From: an uncultured Ruminococcus sp.
GTDB lineage: Bacteria > Bacillota > Clostridia > Oscillospirales > Ruminococcaceae
Length of the DNA stretch: 64,000 nt
Assembly (NCBI GenBank): GCA_902800795.1
Contig: CADCFQ010000003.1
Span: 62,001-126,000 of the forward strand
Reading direction: 5' to 3'
Under the pieces are notes generated by a model that worked only from the letters and a program-made list of their open reading frames with translations, had not been told where the DNA came from and searched no databases. Below, piece after piece: positions 15,561-23,592 of this stretch. Made by a program: the position numbers and the translations under genes. Numbering within the stretch: position 1 is the stretch's first letter; each line of letters starts with the position of its first letter.

Positions 15561-15689
15561 TTCTGCTTCATAAAAACATTCCCTCCTCTGTTTTGCATAA
15601 CGAAGCGCATATCCAAGCCCGCACATCACAGCAGTCTGCACGGGTTCCGGCGCCTGACAGCCCACGATGAGTTTTTTTGCACAAACTTC

Positions 15690-15718
15690 TTTACATATGC
15701 CCTGATCTGCGGTATAAT
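15690..15718 (+). promoter_or_regulatory. Promoter of the two-component system
   Basis: TTTACA (15690-15695), a 17-base spacer and TATAAT (15713-15718), about 40 bp before the kinase start. Confidence 0.8.
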
Positions 15719-15760
15719 AGAAATGATCTATCATTATCTTTCAGCAGGTGATATATAATA

Positions 15761-17407
15761 ATGAAAAAAATAAAGAAAAACCATAAGCTGCTTATCGAGA
15801 TAAGTTTTGTGCTGATACCCGTGTTTGTGGCTCTGATAATCGGAGTGTCGCTGATAATGTACAACTCCACTGTGGACGGCTTCCTTGAAGCTCAGGACGC
15901 CAGCATGGAAGTCAGTCTGACCAAGTCGCATGACACCATAGAAGAACTGCTCTATGATAATGATGACTTCAGAAAATGGTGCTTCGATCAGTGGGAAAAG
16001 ATAGATAAGCTCCAACCCAAACAGCACAGCAGTGATGAGTACACGGAGTATTACGATTATCTGCATAACTATGACGGCTTTGGCGGAACAGTAGAGTTTG
16101 CGGAACAGATGCCTTCCGATCTGAAGGAACTGTATATAGATAACCTTTATATGATGCTTTGTGATTATATGCAAAGTGAGACCGTAGAGAACAAATATGA
16201 CTATATGTTCGTTCTTTATGTTGACGATGATAACTTCGGTAAGATCCTGTGCGACTATGATCCGAAAATAGAAGGCAGAACGCCTTACGACCACTATGAT
16301 ATCGACAAGTCAAAACATCCGGCAATAGAAAAGATACTCAAAGACAATTCCAACAAAATCAGCTTTGAAAGATCAGAGGATTTTCCCGGAGAAGGCAACT
16401 ATTACATAGCCTATAAGCCTATCATATTTGACGGAAAGGTCAGAGCTGTAATGGGCATCGTCTATAACTGGGAAGACCTCCGCACCACTATGAGCAATTC
16501 AATGCTGAAAGCCCGCCTGCTGGGTATCGGCGGAATCTCGCTGGCTATGGTGATACTGCTCATCGTGCTTTACCGCAGATCAATAAAGCCCCTTACCAAG
16601 ATACAGGGCATCGTCTGCGACTACACCAAGAACAAGAACAGCGCCGAGGCTCTTGAGCGCACAGCCGAGATCACGGAGCGCAACGAGTTCGGTCTGCTCT
16701 CCGACGATATCTCCGAGATGGTAAAGGAGATCGACCACTACACCGAAGAGAACATCCGCATCGCCGGAGAAAAGGAGCGTGCCGAGAAGGAGCTCTATGA
16801 AGCCCAGGTAAGCGTTATGGTGAGCCAGATACAGCCCCATTTCATGTACAACGCCCTCAGCTCTATCGCCATGCTCTGCACTGTTGACCCCGAGACCGCC
16901 CAGGAGGCCACCGTGGAATTCGCTGACTACCTCAGGGGCAATATGGATTCCCTCAAACAGAAAGCTCCTGTGCCCTTCACAGCGGAGCTGGAGCATCTGA
17001 AAAAATATCTCTACATCGAGAAGCTGCGCTTCGGCAAAAAGCTGAATGTGGAATACGACATCCAGGCCACCGAGTTCGTGGTGCCCCAGCTGTCGATCCA
17101 GCCCCTCGTTGAGAATGCCGTCAAGCACGGCGTGGGTATGAAGAAGAAGGGCGGCACCGTTACCATAGCCACCAGAGATGCGGGAGAAGCCTTTGAGGTC
17201 ATAATCAAAGACGACGGCGTGGGCTTCGACACCTCCGCCCCGAGAAAAGAGGACGGCCGCTCTCACGTAGGCATCGAGAACACCCGCAAGCGCCTTAAGG
17301 ATATGTGCGGCGCAGATGTGATAACCACAAGCGTTATCGGAGAAGGAACGACAGTAAAAGTAGTATTGCCCAAGGAGGTACACAACAATGAGAATGCTTT
17401 GCGTTGA
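15761..17407 (+). CDS. LytS/YesM-type sensor histidine kinase
   Basis: A 548-aa membrane kinase. Transmembrane helix 1 lies at about 10-33, then a roughly 215-residue extracellular sensor region rich in Asp/Tyr, then helix 2 at about 249-270. A linker coiled coil (about 320-350) leads to the His_kinase (PF06580-type) domain with V-S-Q-I-Q-P-H-F-M-Y-N and phospho-acceptor His360. The ATPase domain has the N-box Q-P-L-V-E-N-A-V-K-H-G and G1-box D-D-G-V-G-F-D. The start has AGGTGA nine bases upstream. The gene overlaps its response regulator by 20 bp, so they form a coupled pair. The signal sensed cannot be told from sequence. Confidence 0.93.
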   Translation: MKKIKKNHKLLIEISFVLIPVFVALIIGVSLIMYNSTVDGFLEAQDASMEVSLTKSHDTIEELLYDNDDFRKWCFDQWEKIDKLQPKQHSSDEYTEYYDYLHNYDGFGGTVEFAEQMPSDLKELYIDNLYMMLCDYMQSETVENKYDYMFVLYVDDDNFGKILCDYDPKIEGRTPYDHYDIDKSKHPAIEKILKDNSNKISFERSEDFPGEGNYYIAYKPIIFDGKVRAVMGIVYNWEDLRTTMSNSMLKARLLGIGGISLAMVILLIVLYRRSIKPLTKIQGIVCDYTKNKNSAEALERTAEITERNEFGLLSDDISEMVKEIDHYTEENIRIAGEKERAEKELYEAQVSVMVSQIQPHFMYNALSSIAMLCTVDPETAQEATVEFADYLRGNMDSLKQKAPVPFTAELEHLKKYLYIEKLRFGKKLNVEYDIQATEFVVPQLSIQPLVENAVKHGVGMKKKGGTVTIATRDAGEAFEVIIKDDGVGFDTSAPRKEDGRSHVGIENTRKRLKDMCGADVITTSVIGEGTTVKVVLPKEVHNNENALR

Positions 17408-18170
17408 CGACGAGCCGCTGGCATTGCAGATGCTGGAGATGTCGATCAAAAAGGCCAAGCCCGATGCGGATGTTACTGCCTTTGAAGATCAGGACGATCT
17501 GTTGGAGGATGCGGAAAAGAACGGCTGCGACATAGCCTTTCTTGACATCCACATGAGAGGCATGAACGGCGTGGAGCTTGCCAAGCGCCTTAAAGAGATC
17601 AACCCCAAAATGAACATCATCTTCGTGACAGGCTTCTCGGAGTATGCCGGCGATGCCATGAGCCTTCACGCCAGCGGATATATCATGAAGCCGGTGAGCA
17701 AGACTAAGATCGAAAAGGAGCTGGCAGACCTCCGCTTCCCCATCGTCCCCAAGAACGATGCCCTGCTGCGGATACAGTGCTTCGGCAACTTCGATGTGTT
17801 CACCCCCTCGGGAGATCACGTCCGCTTCGAGCGCAGCAAGGCCAAGGAGCTGTTCGCCTACCTCGTCCACAAGCAGGGCAGCTCCTGCACCTCAAGGGAG
17901 ATCTTCGCCATACTCTTTGAGGACGAACCCTACGACGATAAGCGTCAGAACCTGATGCAGTCATATATCTATGCATTGAAAAAGAGCCTGAAAGCAGTGG
18001 GAGCTGAGGCTGTCCTCGTACACACCTACAACGCCTTTGCCGTGGACACCAAACTCCTGGACTGCGACTACTACCGCTTCAAGGAACTGGATGCAGGAGC
18101 CGTAAACTCCTATGAGAACGAGTATATGAGCCAGTATTCCTGGGCAGATTTCCTCTTCGAGGATTATTGA
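17388..18170 (+). CDS. Response regulator with REC and SARP-like winged-helix output
   Basis: A 260-aa regulator. The receiver domain (1-120) has the acidic pair D-D-E near residue 7, phospho-acceptor Asp53 in A-F-L-D-I-H-M, the T/S in F-V-T-G and Lys in M-K-P-V. The output part (about 125-260) begins R-I-Q-C-F-G-N-F-D-V-F and carries R-S-K-A-K-E-L-F-A-Y-L-V-H-K, the pattern of SARP/OmpR-type winged helices with a short following region, rather than the LytTR domain usual for LytS partners. AAGGAGG precedes the start inside the kinase gene. It should bind DNA after phosphorylation; targets are unknown. The repeat-rich secreted protein downstream is transcribed convergently. Confidence 0.9.
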   Translation: MRMLCVDDEPLALQMLEMSIKKAKPDADVTAFEDQDDLLEDAEKNGCDIAFLDIHMRGMNGVELAKRLKEINPKMNIIFVTGFSEYAGDAMSLHASGYIMKPVSKTKIEKELADLRFPIVPKNDALLRIQCFGNFDVFTPSGDHVRFERSKAKELFAYLVHKQGSSCTSREIFAILFEDEPYDDKRQNLMQSYIYALKKSLKAVGAEAVLVHTYNAFAVDTKLLDCDYYRFKELDAGAVNSYENEYMSQYSWADFLFEDY

Positions 18171-18206
18171 ATAAATAACCCCGGCAGCGCCGGGGGGTCT
18201 AATTAC

Positions 18207-18248
18207 AAAAAGCAGTACCGCACGATCCTTGTGCGATACTGCCTTTTG
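18207..18248. terminator. Terminator between convergent genes
   Basis: AAAAGCAGTACCGCAC and GTGCGATACTGCCTTTTG pair in a long stem flanked by A- and T-runs. It can serve the response regulator and the opposite secreted-protein gene. Confidence 0.8.
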
Positions 18249-18263
18249 TTGTTTTGTTCTTGA

Positions 18264-19226
18264 TCAGTAACCGATCCAGGGAACGAAAACTGTGGTTCCG
18301 TCTGTGTCGATCCATGTGTAGCCTGCGTCAGAAGCATCGAATGTGCCCTTGTGGCCGTTGTCGATGAAGTTTGTTTCAATTACATTTCCGTTTGCATCGT
18401 AAACAACTGCGGACTTGGAAGCGCCGGAGTACTCCATCTTGGAGCCGTTAGCATATGCGGTGATGTTGTAAACATTAGCGGTGAAGTCACCTGTGGAAAC
18501 TGTAACTGTGATGGTGTAGGTGTAGCTGTTTACCATTACCACGTTGAGCGTGCTCTTGGCGTTGGTCTTGCCGAAGTAGCAGCCTACAGGGAAGCCGTCC
18601 TTGGCGTTGTGTACTGTCCAGTCATTGTTCTGTCCCTCGGGAACTGTGCAGAGCTTTGTCTGCTGTGCAGGAGCTGTTGTCTGCTCGGGAGCAACATAAC
18701 CGTAGCCGCACTCGCCGGGGTGCTTGCCGTTCTCGTTCACATAACCGTAGCCGCACTCACCGGGGTGCTTGCCAAGCTCATTGACCTTATCGGTCTCTGC
18801 CTGCTGCTGTACTGCAACGGGAGCTGCCTGCTGTGTAACTGCGGGTGCTGCCTGCTGGGTAACTGCAGGAGCAGCCTGCTGGGTCACTACAGGTGCTGCC
18901 TGCTGAGTTACAGCCGGAGCTGCCTGCTGGGTAATTGCAGGAGCCTTCTCGGCTGTGTCCTTCTTAGTTGCAGCCTTGGGGGTCTTAGTCTCACTCTTAA
19001 CAGTTGTCTTATGCTCGTTCTGAGCAGCCTGTACGCTCTGAGCGTTCACTGTCTTGGTTGCTTCTGTTGTTGTAACTGCCTGTGCAGGAGCCTTGTTCTC
19101 GATCTTGTTTGCGGGAGCAAATGCTGCCATAACTGCGAGGCCTGCTGCCATTGTTGTTGCTGTTACCAGTGCGGATATTGCTGCGATCATTGTCTTGTTG
19201 TTCTTAGTTGCCTTTGTGTTTCTCAT
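18264..19226 (-). CDS. Repeat-rich secreted protein
   Basis: A 320-aa exported protein. From the ATG at 19226 (GAGGAGAGAACGTT upstream) the signal peptide reads M-R-N-T-K-A-T-K-N-N-K-T-M-I-A-A-I-S then a hydrophobic stretch ending A-F-A. An alternative ATG at 19301 adds 25 residues made of N-K-E-V-R-T repeats. A Thr/Ala/Lys-rich linker is followed by five copies of an eight-residue T-Q-Q-A-A-P-A-V unit, then two copies of G-K-H-P-G-E-C-G-Y-G-Y-V, each with one Cys. The C-terminal 130 residues form an apparent beta domain with Y-T-I-T-V-T-V and end V-F-V-P-W-I-G-Y. The repeats look like a wall-spanning stalk. I do not recognise the C-terminal domain. Confidence 0.75.
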   Translation of the reverse strand: MRNTKATKNNKTMIAAISALVTATTMAAGLAVMAAFAPANKIENKAPAQAVTTTEATKTVNAQSVQAAQNEHKTTVKSETKTPKAATKKDTAEKAPAITQQAAPAVTQQAAPVVTQQAAPAVTQQAAPAVTQQAAPVAVQQQAETDKVNELGKHPGECGYGYVNENGKHPGECGYGYVAPEQTTAPAQQTKLCTVPEGQNNDWTVHNAKDGFPVGCYFGKTNAKSTLNVVMVNSYTYTITVTVSTGDFTANVYNITAYANGSKMEYSGASKSAVVYDANGNVIETNFIDNGHKGTFDASDAGYTWIDTDGTTVFVPWIGY

Positions 19227-19239
19227 AACGTTCTCTCCT

Positions 19240-19292
19240 CTGTTTGTTCTTACTTCCTTGTTTGTTCTTACTTCCTTGTTTGTTCTTGCTGT
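19240..19292. repeat. 18-bp tandem repeat in the leader
   Basis: On the minus strand an AACAAACAAGGAAGTAAG unit is present twice, with a partial third copy that carries the true GAGGAG site. Each unit contains an SD-like AAGGAAG. Confidence 0.7.
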
Positions 19293-19360
19293 GTTGTTCA
19301 TGATCTTTTCTTCCTTTCAGTTTTTTAAGTTTTTTGTTTTGGGGTCATCCCCTTGCTGTG

Positions 19361-19410
19361 TCTATATAATAACACCCTCATCCTTGCAAGAACCTTGCAC
19401 ATTTTTGCAA
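19361..19410 (-). promoter_or_regulatory. Promoter and upstream motif of the repeat-rich secreted protein
   Basis: On the minus strand TTGCAA (19389-19384), a 17-base spacer and TATAGA (19366-19361). Five bases upstream of the -35 is CAAAAATGTGCAA (19407-19395), part of an inverted repeat TTGCA-N6-TGCAA. The identical 13-mer occurs at the same spacing before the GH25 promoter at 23451. Confidence 0.6.
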
Positions 19411-19643
19411 GATTTCAAAAAAATCTGAAAAAAGTTTTGTTTTGGATGCTTGCACAGGCAAATCGCCCCGCACGACCGATCTGTTGTATACATTTCACAA
19501 TACCTTTTTATGCATATCATCCCAGTTGAATGCGATGCCAAGCAGCGTGTGATGATCCGTTTTCAGCCAGAACGGCAACTGACTTGCCGGGCAGCTGGTC
19601 AAAAACGGGCTCAGGACACTATCGTTTATCTGAAACAACGCAA

Positions 19644-19680
19644 ACAGCGGCCCCCCTTTTTTTAAGGGAGACCGCTGTGA
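19644..19680 (-). terminator. Terminator of the sigma factor gene
   Basis: CAGCGGTCTCCC and a GGGGGCCGCTG arm pair on the minus strand around an A-run, followed by TTTG. The same GC-rich stem type recurs at 28374-28418. Confidence 0.7.
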
Positions 19681-19684
19681 GTTT

Positions 19685-22018
19685 TTATTCAGTTTTACTG
19701 TAGTTTATAATGCTTGTAAAAGCGCCTTCAGCGTAGAATATTTCAGCGCTTATCCCTGTTTTATTTACGCCGTTAGAGCCGCCGGAACTCAGCCATTCGG
19801 AGCTTCCCATAATTCCTGACTTAAAATCGTTATACCTTTGCTCATCAACGGTCTCTCCGTTTATCTGGTATTCGCGTATTATGGTAATATCCCAGCTTGT
19901 ATCAGAAAGCTGTGTAAAAACTCCATTTTCAAGCTTATAATAATACTCTTTGTCAGAACCATCTGCAACAGGAACAGCCATACAGATAATATCGTTCTTG
20001 CCCGTGAACTCGAAATGTCCGGAACTGTACGAGCCTTCGGGATCAAGCTCGGGAACACTTACAAGTTCATTGCATTTTCCACTGCTATCGCAGGTAACAA
20101 GTATCGCTTCATTTCCCTTTGCACCGCCAAAATCGGGTTTTTCATGGGTCGAGTCGACGAACAGCTCAGGCATACCGTCGCTGTTAACATCATATAGCCT
20201 GAATCTGACTTCTGCATAGTCGCTGTGCGAATCACTGTATTCGTTTATATAATCATAATAAGCTTTCTGCCAGCCTGTGAGGTCTTCGGGGCTCTGGGGC
20301 TTCGGCGCCTCAACTATCGGTCTGAGCGTGTCGGGGTCGACATCGAAAGTGATGTATTCTTCGGGGTTAATGAAGAGTTTTCTGGAATAATCGCCAAGCT
20401 CTCGTATGCAGCTGGATATATCAGCGCTCATAGCCGGATCTGCGGGCCAGCCGACCGGAGGATCGTAGGTGCCGTCATACACATCGCCGGACTCATCAAA
20501 CACCATTCCATAGAACCAGTTATCCTCGGGACCGTTCTGCTCTGTTGAATGAACATCTATCCTGCCCTCGGACGGGAAAACAGCATACCAGTCATATTTA
20601 TCTATGAACAATGCGGAGCCGTTTCTGAAATAGCAGTCATAGGCAGGGAGCCTTTCACTCTCTATCGTGCAGAATCCGCCGTCCTCGCTCTCTATCGGAG
20701 TGAGCTTCTTGTCCTTGTATTCGGTGAGAAGGTATTTGTCGCTGTATTCCGGCGAAAAGCCCTGGATGAACACATAGGCGTGCTCATTAGCGCCGTCGGG
20801 GTGCTGCCACGCTCTGTAATTTACCTCGCCGAACGTTATAGGTATCTCTTCGTCCGGCATCACGAGCACTGCATCGGTCTCGACCTCGGGAACGCTGCTG
20901 TCATCTTCGTCGCTGTCAGTTCTCGACACGGCTTCTGTCCTTGACTCCGGCTCTGCCATAACAGCCGCCGAGCTGCTGGCCTTTTTGTCATCGTCGTCCT
21001 TGCCTGATGTAAACTTAGTCACAACTACCGTGGTGACGGTCACTGTTACGATTGTTACTATCGTGATGATGATCGCCTTCATCCCGAATCCGCTTGTGGT
21101 CGCTGCGGCTGTGCCCTTTCCTGTTTTGCTAAGGCCGGCCACTGCGCCCGTTACCGCTGCGCTGCCTGCGGCACCGGCTCCAAGGCCTGCGGCTGCTCCT
21201 GTTGCTGCTGCCGAGGCCGCACCGCCGGTTGTCATTGTGCCTGCTGCTGCTCCCGTTGCCGCCGCAGAAGCTGCTCCGCCTGTGGTCATTGTTCCTGCCG
21301 TTGCGCCGACAGCCGCCGCTGTACCTGCGCCGAGCGCACCCGAAAGCAGGCTCCCGAAATGAGGGATGAGCGAAGCAAAAGGAACTGCGCAGAGGACAAC
21401 GCCCTTTTTCCGGAGCGCTTCGAGCTTCTTTCTGAGGTTCTTTCTCGCATGGAAAAGACGGGCCTTGACATTGTTCTGATTTGTGCCTGTCAGCTCTGCG
21501 ATCTCGGCTATGCTCTTGTTCTGGTAGTAGAAAAGGAAGAGCGCTTCCTTGTGCTCATCGCTCAAAGAAGATATCTGCTCTGCGATGATCTGCTTTATTT
21601 CCTCGTTCTCGGCATAATCAGCAGGAAGCATGACAGTGTCGCCGTAGGTATTCTCATAAGCCAGCTCCACCGCTGCCTCATCGCCGCCAAGGTTTGAAAG
21701 ACCGCTGTCTTCGCTGTCTGCAGTGTCAAATGTAACACGCTGGCGGCGGTTCGCCTTCTCCAGGTGCTCCCCTGCCTTGCGCTTAGCGATAGTGTGGAGC
21801 CATGTGCTGAAATAAGCGTTTTCACGCAGATCTCCGATATGCTTCATCATCTCGACAAAGGTCTCGGACACAACGTCCTGCGCATCAAACTCGCTGACGC
21901 CCTGCTTCATAACAAATTTCAGCAGCTGATCATAGTAAGCTCTGTAAAGCTCGTCTATAGCGGCTTTGTCGCCGTTCTTGGCTCTTTCCACCAGTTCATT
22001 TATGTCTGTACCGTTCAT
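19685..22018 (-). CDS. ECF sigma factor fused to a membrane helix and extracellular region
   Basis: A 777-aa protein with unusual order. Residues 1-205 are a complete ECF sigma factor: sigma2 with F-D-A-Q-D-V-V-S-E-T-F-V-E, and sigma4 with the HTH S-I-A-E-I-A-E-L-T-G-T-N-Q-N-N-V-K-A-R-L. Residues 215-310 are a Gly/Ala/Thr linker with two copies of an 18-residue unit starting A-G-T-M-T-T-G-G (241-258, 259-276). One transmembrane helix lies at 313-335. Residues 336-777 should be outside the cell and contain a D-V-N-S-D-G-M-P-E-L-F-V calcium-binding/FG-GAP-like segment. So sensing and transcription control may sit in one chain, with no separate anti-sigma. It starts by ATGA overlap with a 35-codon gene. 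Confidence 0.9.
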   Translation of the reverse strand: MNGTDINELVERAKNGDKAAIDELYRAYYDQLLKFVMKQGVSEFDAQDVVSETFVEMMKHIGDLRENAYFSTWLHTIAKRKAGEHLEKANRRQRVTFDTADSEDSGLSNLGGDEAAVELAYENTYGDTVMLPADYAENEEIKQIIAEQISSLSDEHKEALFLFYYQNKSIAEIAELTGTNQNNVKARLFHARKNLRKKLEALRKKGVVLCAVPFASLIPHFGSLLSGALGAGTAAAVGATAGTMTTGGAASAAATGAAAGTMTTGGAASAAATGAAAGLGAGAAGSAAVTGAVAGLSKTGKGTAAATTSGFGMKAIIITIVTIVTVTVTTVVVTKFTSGKDDDDKKASSSAAVMAEPESRTEAVSRTDSDEDDSSVPEVETDAVLVMPDEEIPITFGEVNYRAWQHPDGANEHAYVFIQGFSPEYSDKYLLTEYKDKKLTPIESEDGGFCTIESERLPAYDCYFRNGSALFIDKYDWYAVFPSEGRIDVHSTEQNGPEDNWFYGMVFDESGDVYDGTYDPPVGWPADPAMSADISSCIRELGDYSRKLFINPEEYITFDVDPDTLRPIVEAPKPQSPEDLTGWQKAYYDYINEYSDSHSDYAEVRFRLYDVNSDGMPELFVDSTHEKPDFGGAKGNEAILVTCDSSGKCNELVSVPELDPEGSYSSGHFEFTGKNDIICMAVPVADGSDKEYYYKLENGVFTQLSDTSWDITIIREYQINGETVDEQRYNDFKSGIMGSSEWLSSGGSNGVNKTGISAEIFYAEGAFTSIINYSKTE

Positions 22019-22122
22019 TTTCCATGCTCCTTGTCAGTTTCATATTTTTCGATCAAGTCATCGAGCATCCCCTGCTCTGCCATGTATTCAAATATTATGA
22101 CCAAAAGCTCATCAAGCGTCAT
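22015..22122 (-). CDS. 35-codon small gene overlapping the sigma factor start
   Basis: Begins M-T-L-D-E-L-L-V-I-I-F-E-Y-M-A-E-Q-G and is amphipathic, acidic and helical. Its TGA overlaps the sigma factor ATG (ATGA), and AAGGTG lies six to eight bases upstream of its own ATG. It is the first frame after the promoter at 22169-22197. Translational coupling to the sigma gene is likely; a small anti-sigma or regulatory role is only a guess. Confidence 0.5.
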   Translation of the reverse strand: MTLDELLVIIFEYMAEQGMLDDLIEKYETDKEHGK

Positions 22123-22168
22123 GACTGCACCTTCTTCTCATCAGAAGTACAAACACGGCTATCAGCAT

Positions 22169-22197
22169 ATTATACCACCTCCGGTAATATTTTGCAA
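22169..22197 (-). promoter_or_regulatory. Promoter of the sigma factor unit
   Basis: On the minus strand TTGCAA (22197-22192), a 17-base spacer and TATAAT (22174-22169). Confidence 0.75.
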
Positions 22198-22217
22198 GAG
22201 TTTTTCTTTGCTGTATA

Positions 22218-22994
22218 TCATGCTCGTCCCATTATCCTTTTCTTTTTGTTTTCGAGCTCCGCTATGTTCTTACGGTCTATCTCGATATCATGCTCGGTTT
22301 TGCGGATAGCTGCTTCCACGCCGTTTCTGTCAGCGCCTATACAGCCGTTTTTCAGGTTTCTGCGGCGCTCTTCATTTTTCTCTTCTCCTCTTTTAATATT
22401 GTCCCTGTGCTTTTGTATCTGCCTGTCGATATCTGAGATCTCGGAGCTGTTATTATTGACCATAGCCGGAGCCGGAGAACATGATATGCAGTCTATTGCG
22501 GCAGCGGACGCACGGATGACAGAAGGAACTCTTCTTGCAGAGTGGCCGCCGGAAGCTTTTGTGTCGCCCTTCAAAAGCCTTACGGTCAGATGCTTCAGAG
22601 CGAGGACGGAGCTTGCGGCGAAGGCGATGATGAGCGAGAGATTGAACATAAGGCTCGGGAAGCCGTGCATATTATCCGTGAGCCCGAAATTGCTGTTAGC
22701 CAGCGTGATAAGGCTTGCAAGTGACAGCGCCGAATAAGCAAAGCCTGCTTTGTCGTCCAGGTAAAAATCCTGAATGAACGATCTGAGGCTGATAATAAAG
22801 CCTATCGCACAGGCCGGGAACAATGCTCCGAGTATCATTCCGGGAAGTATTACCAGAGAGTCACCGATGATGTCGGCAAGCGCCGGCAGCGCAAAGCTGC
22901 ATACAAGGATGTCCGCAGCCATGATGACCGGCCACACCAGTATCCTGTTGAGATCTTTCATTGTTATTGCGTTTTCTTTTCTGTTCTTTTTCAT
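22218..22994 (-). CDS. Membrane protein with C-terminal coiled coil, unknown
   Basis: A 258-aa protein with about four transmembrane helices in residues 18-150 (for example I-L-V-W-P-V-I-M-A-A-D-I-L-V) and a cytosolic C-terminus ending in a charged coiled coil (D-R-Q-I-Q-K-H-R-D-N-I-K-R-G-E-E-K-N). GGAGGAACTGAAAATG fixes the start at 22994; frames starting further upstream read through the duplicated AT-rich sequence at 23034-23159. A segment G-C-I-G-A-D-R-N-G-V-E precedes the last helix. No family recognised. Confidence 0.65.
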   Translation of the reverse strand: MKKNRKENAITMKDLNRILVWPVIMAADILVCSFALPALADIIGDSLVILPGMILGALFPACAIGFIISLRSFIQDFYLDDKAGFAYSALSLASLITLANSNFGLTDNMHGFPSLMFNLSLIIAFAASSVLALKHLTVRLLKGDTKASGGHSARRVPSVIRASAAAIDCISCSPAPAMVNNNSSEISDIDRQIQKHRDNIKRGEEKNEERRRNLKNGCIGADRNGVEAAIRKTEHDIEIDRKNIAELENKKKRIMGRA

Positions 22995-23033
22995 TTTCAG
23001 TTCCTCCAATACTGTTTTCGGGTTTTTCCCCTC

Positions 23034-23159
23034 TCTGTTTATTAGAGGGGGCATCAAAGAAAAAGGTTAAAGCTTTTTTGAAAAATTTTTGTTTTTTTGC
23101 CTTTCTGTTCATTAGAGGGTGCATCAAAGAAAAAGGTTAAAGTTTTTTTGAAAAAAACT
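23034..23159. repeat. Tandem duplication, period 70 bp
   Basis: 23034-23089 and 23104-23159 match with few differences and share the core GCATCAAAGAAAAAGGTTAA. The second copy holds a nearly perfect palindrome of A- and T-runs (AAAGTTTTTTTG and mirror). It lies upstream of the membrane protein gene and may affect its expression or act as a terminator for plus-strand reads. Confidence 0.7.
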
Positions 23160-23265
23160 TTTTTTCAGCGTTGTCCATATTTTGTCCAGGTCGGAATGTT
23201 ATTATATGATCACAGCAAGGGAAAACAACCCGAAACTAAAAACAAAACGAAAAGGAGTAAACACA

Positions 23266-23454
23266 ATGAAAAACACAAACAACACTAAGAGATCCAGAAC
23301 AGTAATGGATATTTCTGCGGAAATCCGTTCAGGTAAACAAGGAGAATATAATGACAATGTATATAACATAGCAAAGCGCCCGTGCAATAGTGCGGACGCT
23401 TTTTTTCTGCCCCCCCGCCGGCCAGATATTTCCAAAAATGTGCAAAGGACTTGA
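23266..23454 (+). CDS. Short ORF running through a terminator-like hairpin
   Basis: 62 codons from an ATG with a good AAAGGAG site seven bases upstream: M-K-N-T-N-N-T-K-R-S-R-T-V-M-D-I-S-A-E-I. The start region resembles that of the secreted protein at 19226 (M-R-N-T-K-A-T-K-N-N-K-T). After about 38 codons the frame crosses a hairpin with a T-run (23374-23408), so the second half is doubtful. It may be a decayed start of a related secreted protein or a genuine small peptide. Confidence 0.3.
   Translation: MKNTNNTKRSRTVMDISAEIRSGKQGEYNDNVYNIAKRPCNSADAFFLPPRRPDISKNVQRT
23374..23408 (+). terminator. Terminator-like hairpin
   Basis: AGCGCCCG and CGGACGCT pair with one mismatch and are followed by eight Ts. 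Confidence 0.6.
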
Positions 23455-23479
23455 CGTTTTTGCCAAAATCATATATAAT
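23433..23479 (+). promoter_or_regulatory. Promoter and upstream motif of the GH25 gene
   Basis: TTGACG (23451-23456), a 17-base spacer and TATAAT (23474-23479). CAAAAATGTGCAA (23433-23445) ends five bases before the -35, exactly as at 19395-19407. Confidence 0.7.
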
Positions 23480-23592
23480 AGTATTGTTAAGCTCGCTCAG
23501 CAATAAGAATAATCATAATTCCCTGATGCTGAAGCGCCGGGGATTCCGATGGGTCAACCCCGTTAATATTCGTGAAAGGAAAAGTGATCGCA

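Noticed and set aside
22112..22168. 18-codon leader peptide M-L-I-A-V-F-V-L-L-M-R-R-R before the sigma factor, with GGAGG upstream
   Set aside because: The apparent ribosome binding site lies in the spacer of a TTGCAA-N17-TATAAT promoter and the ATG overlaps the -10, so it would not be transcribed.
23480..23592. c-di-AMP (ydaO-type) riboswitch before GH25
   Set aside because: Part of the sequence is suggestive, but conserved 3' elements of the class are absent.
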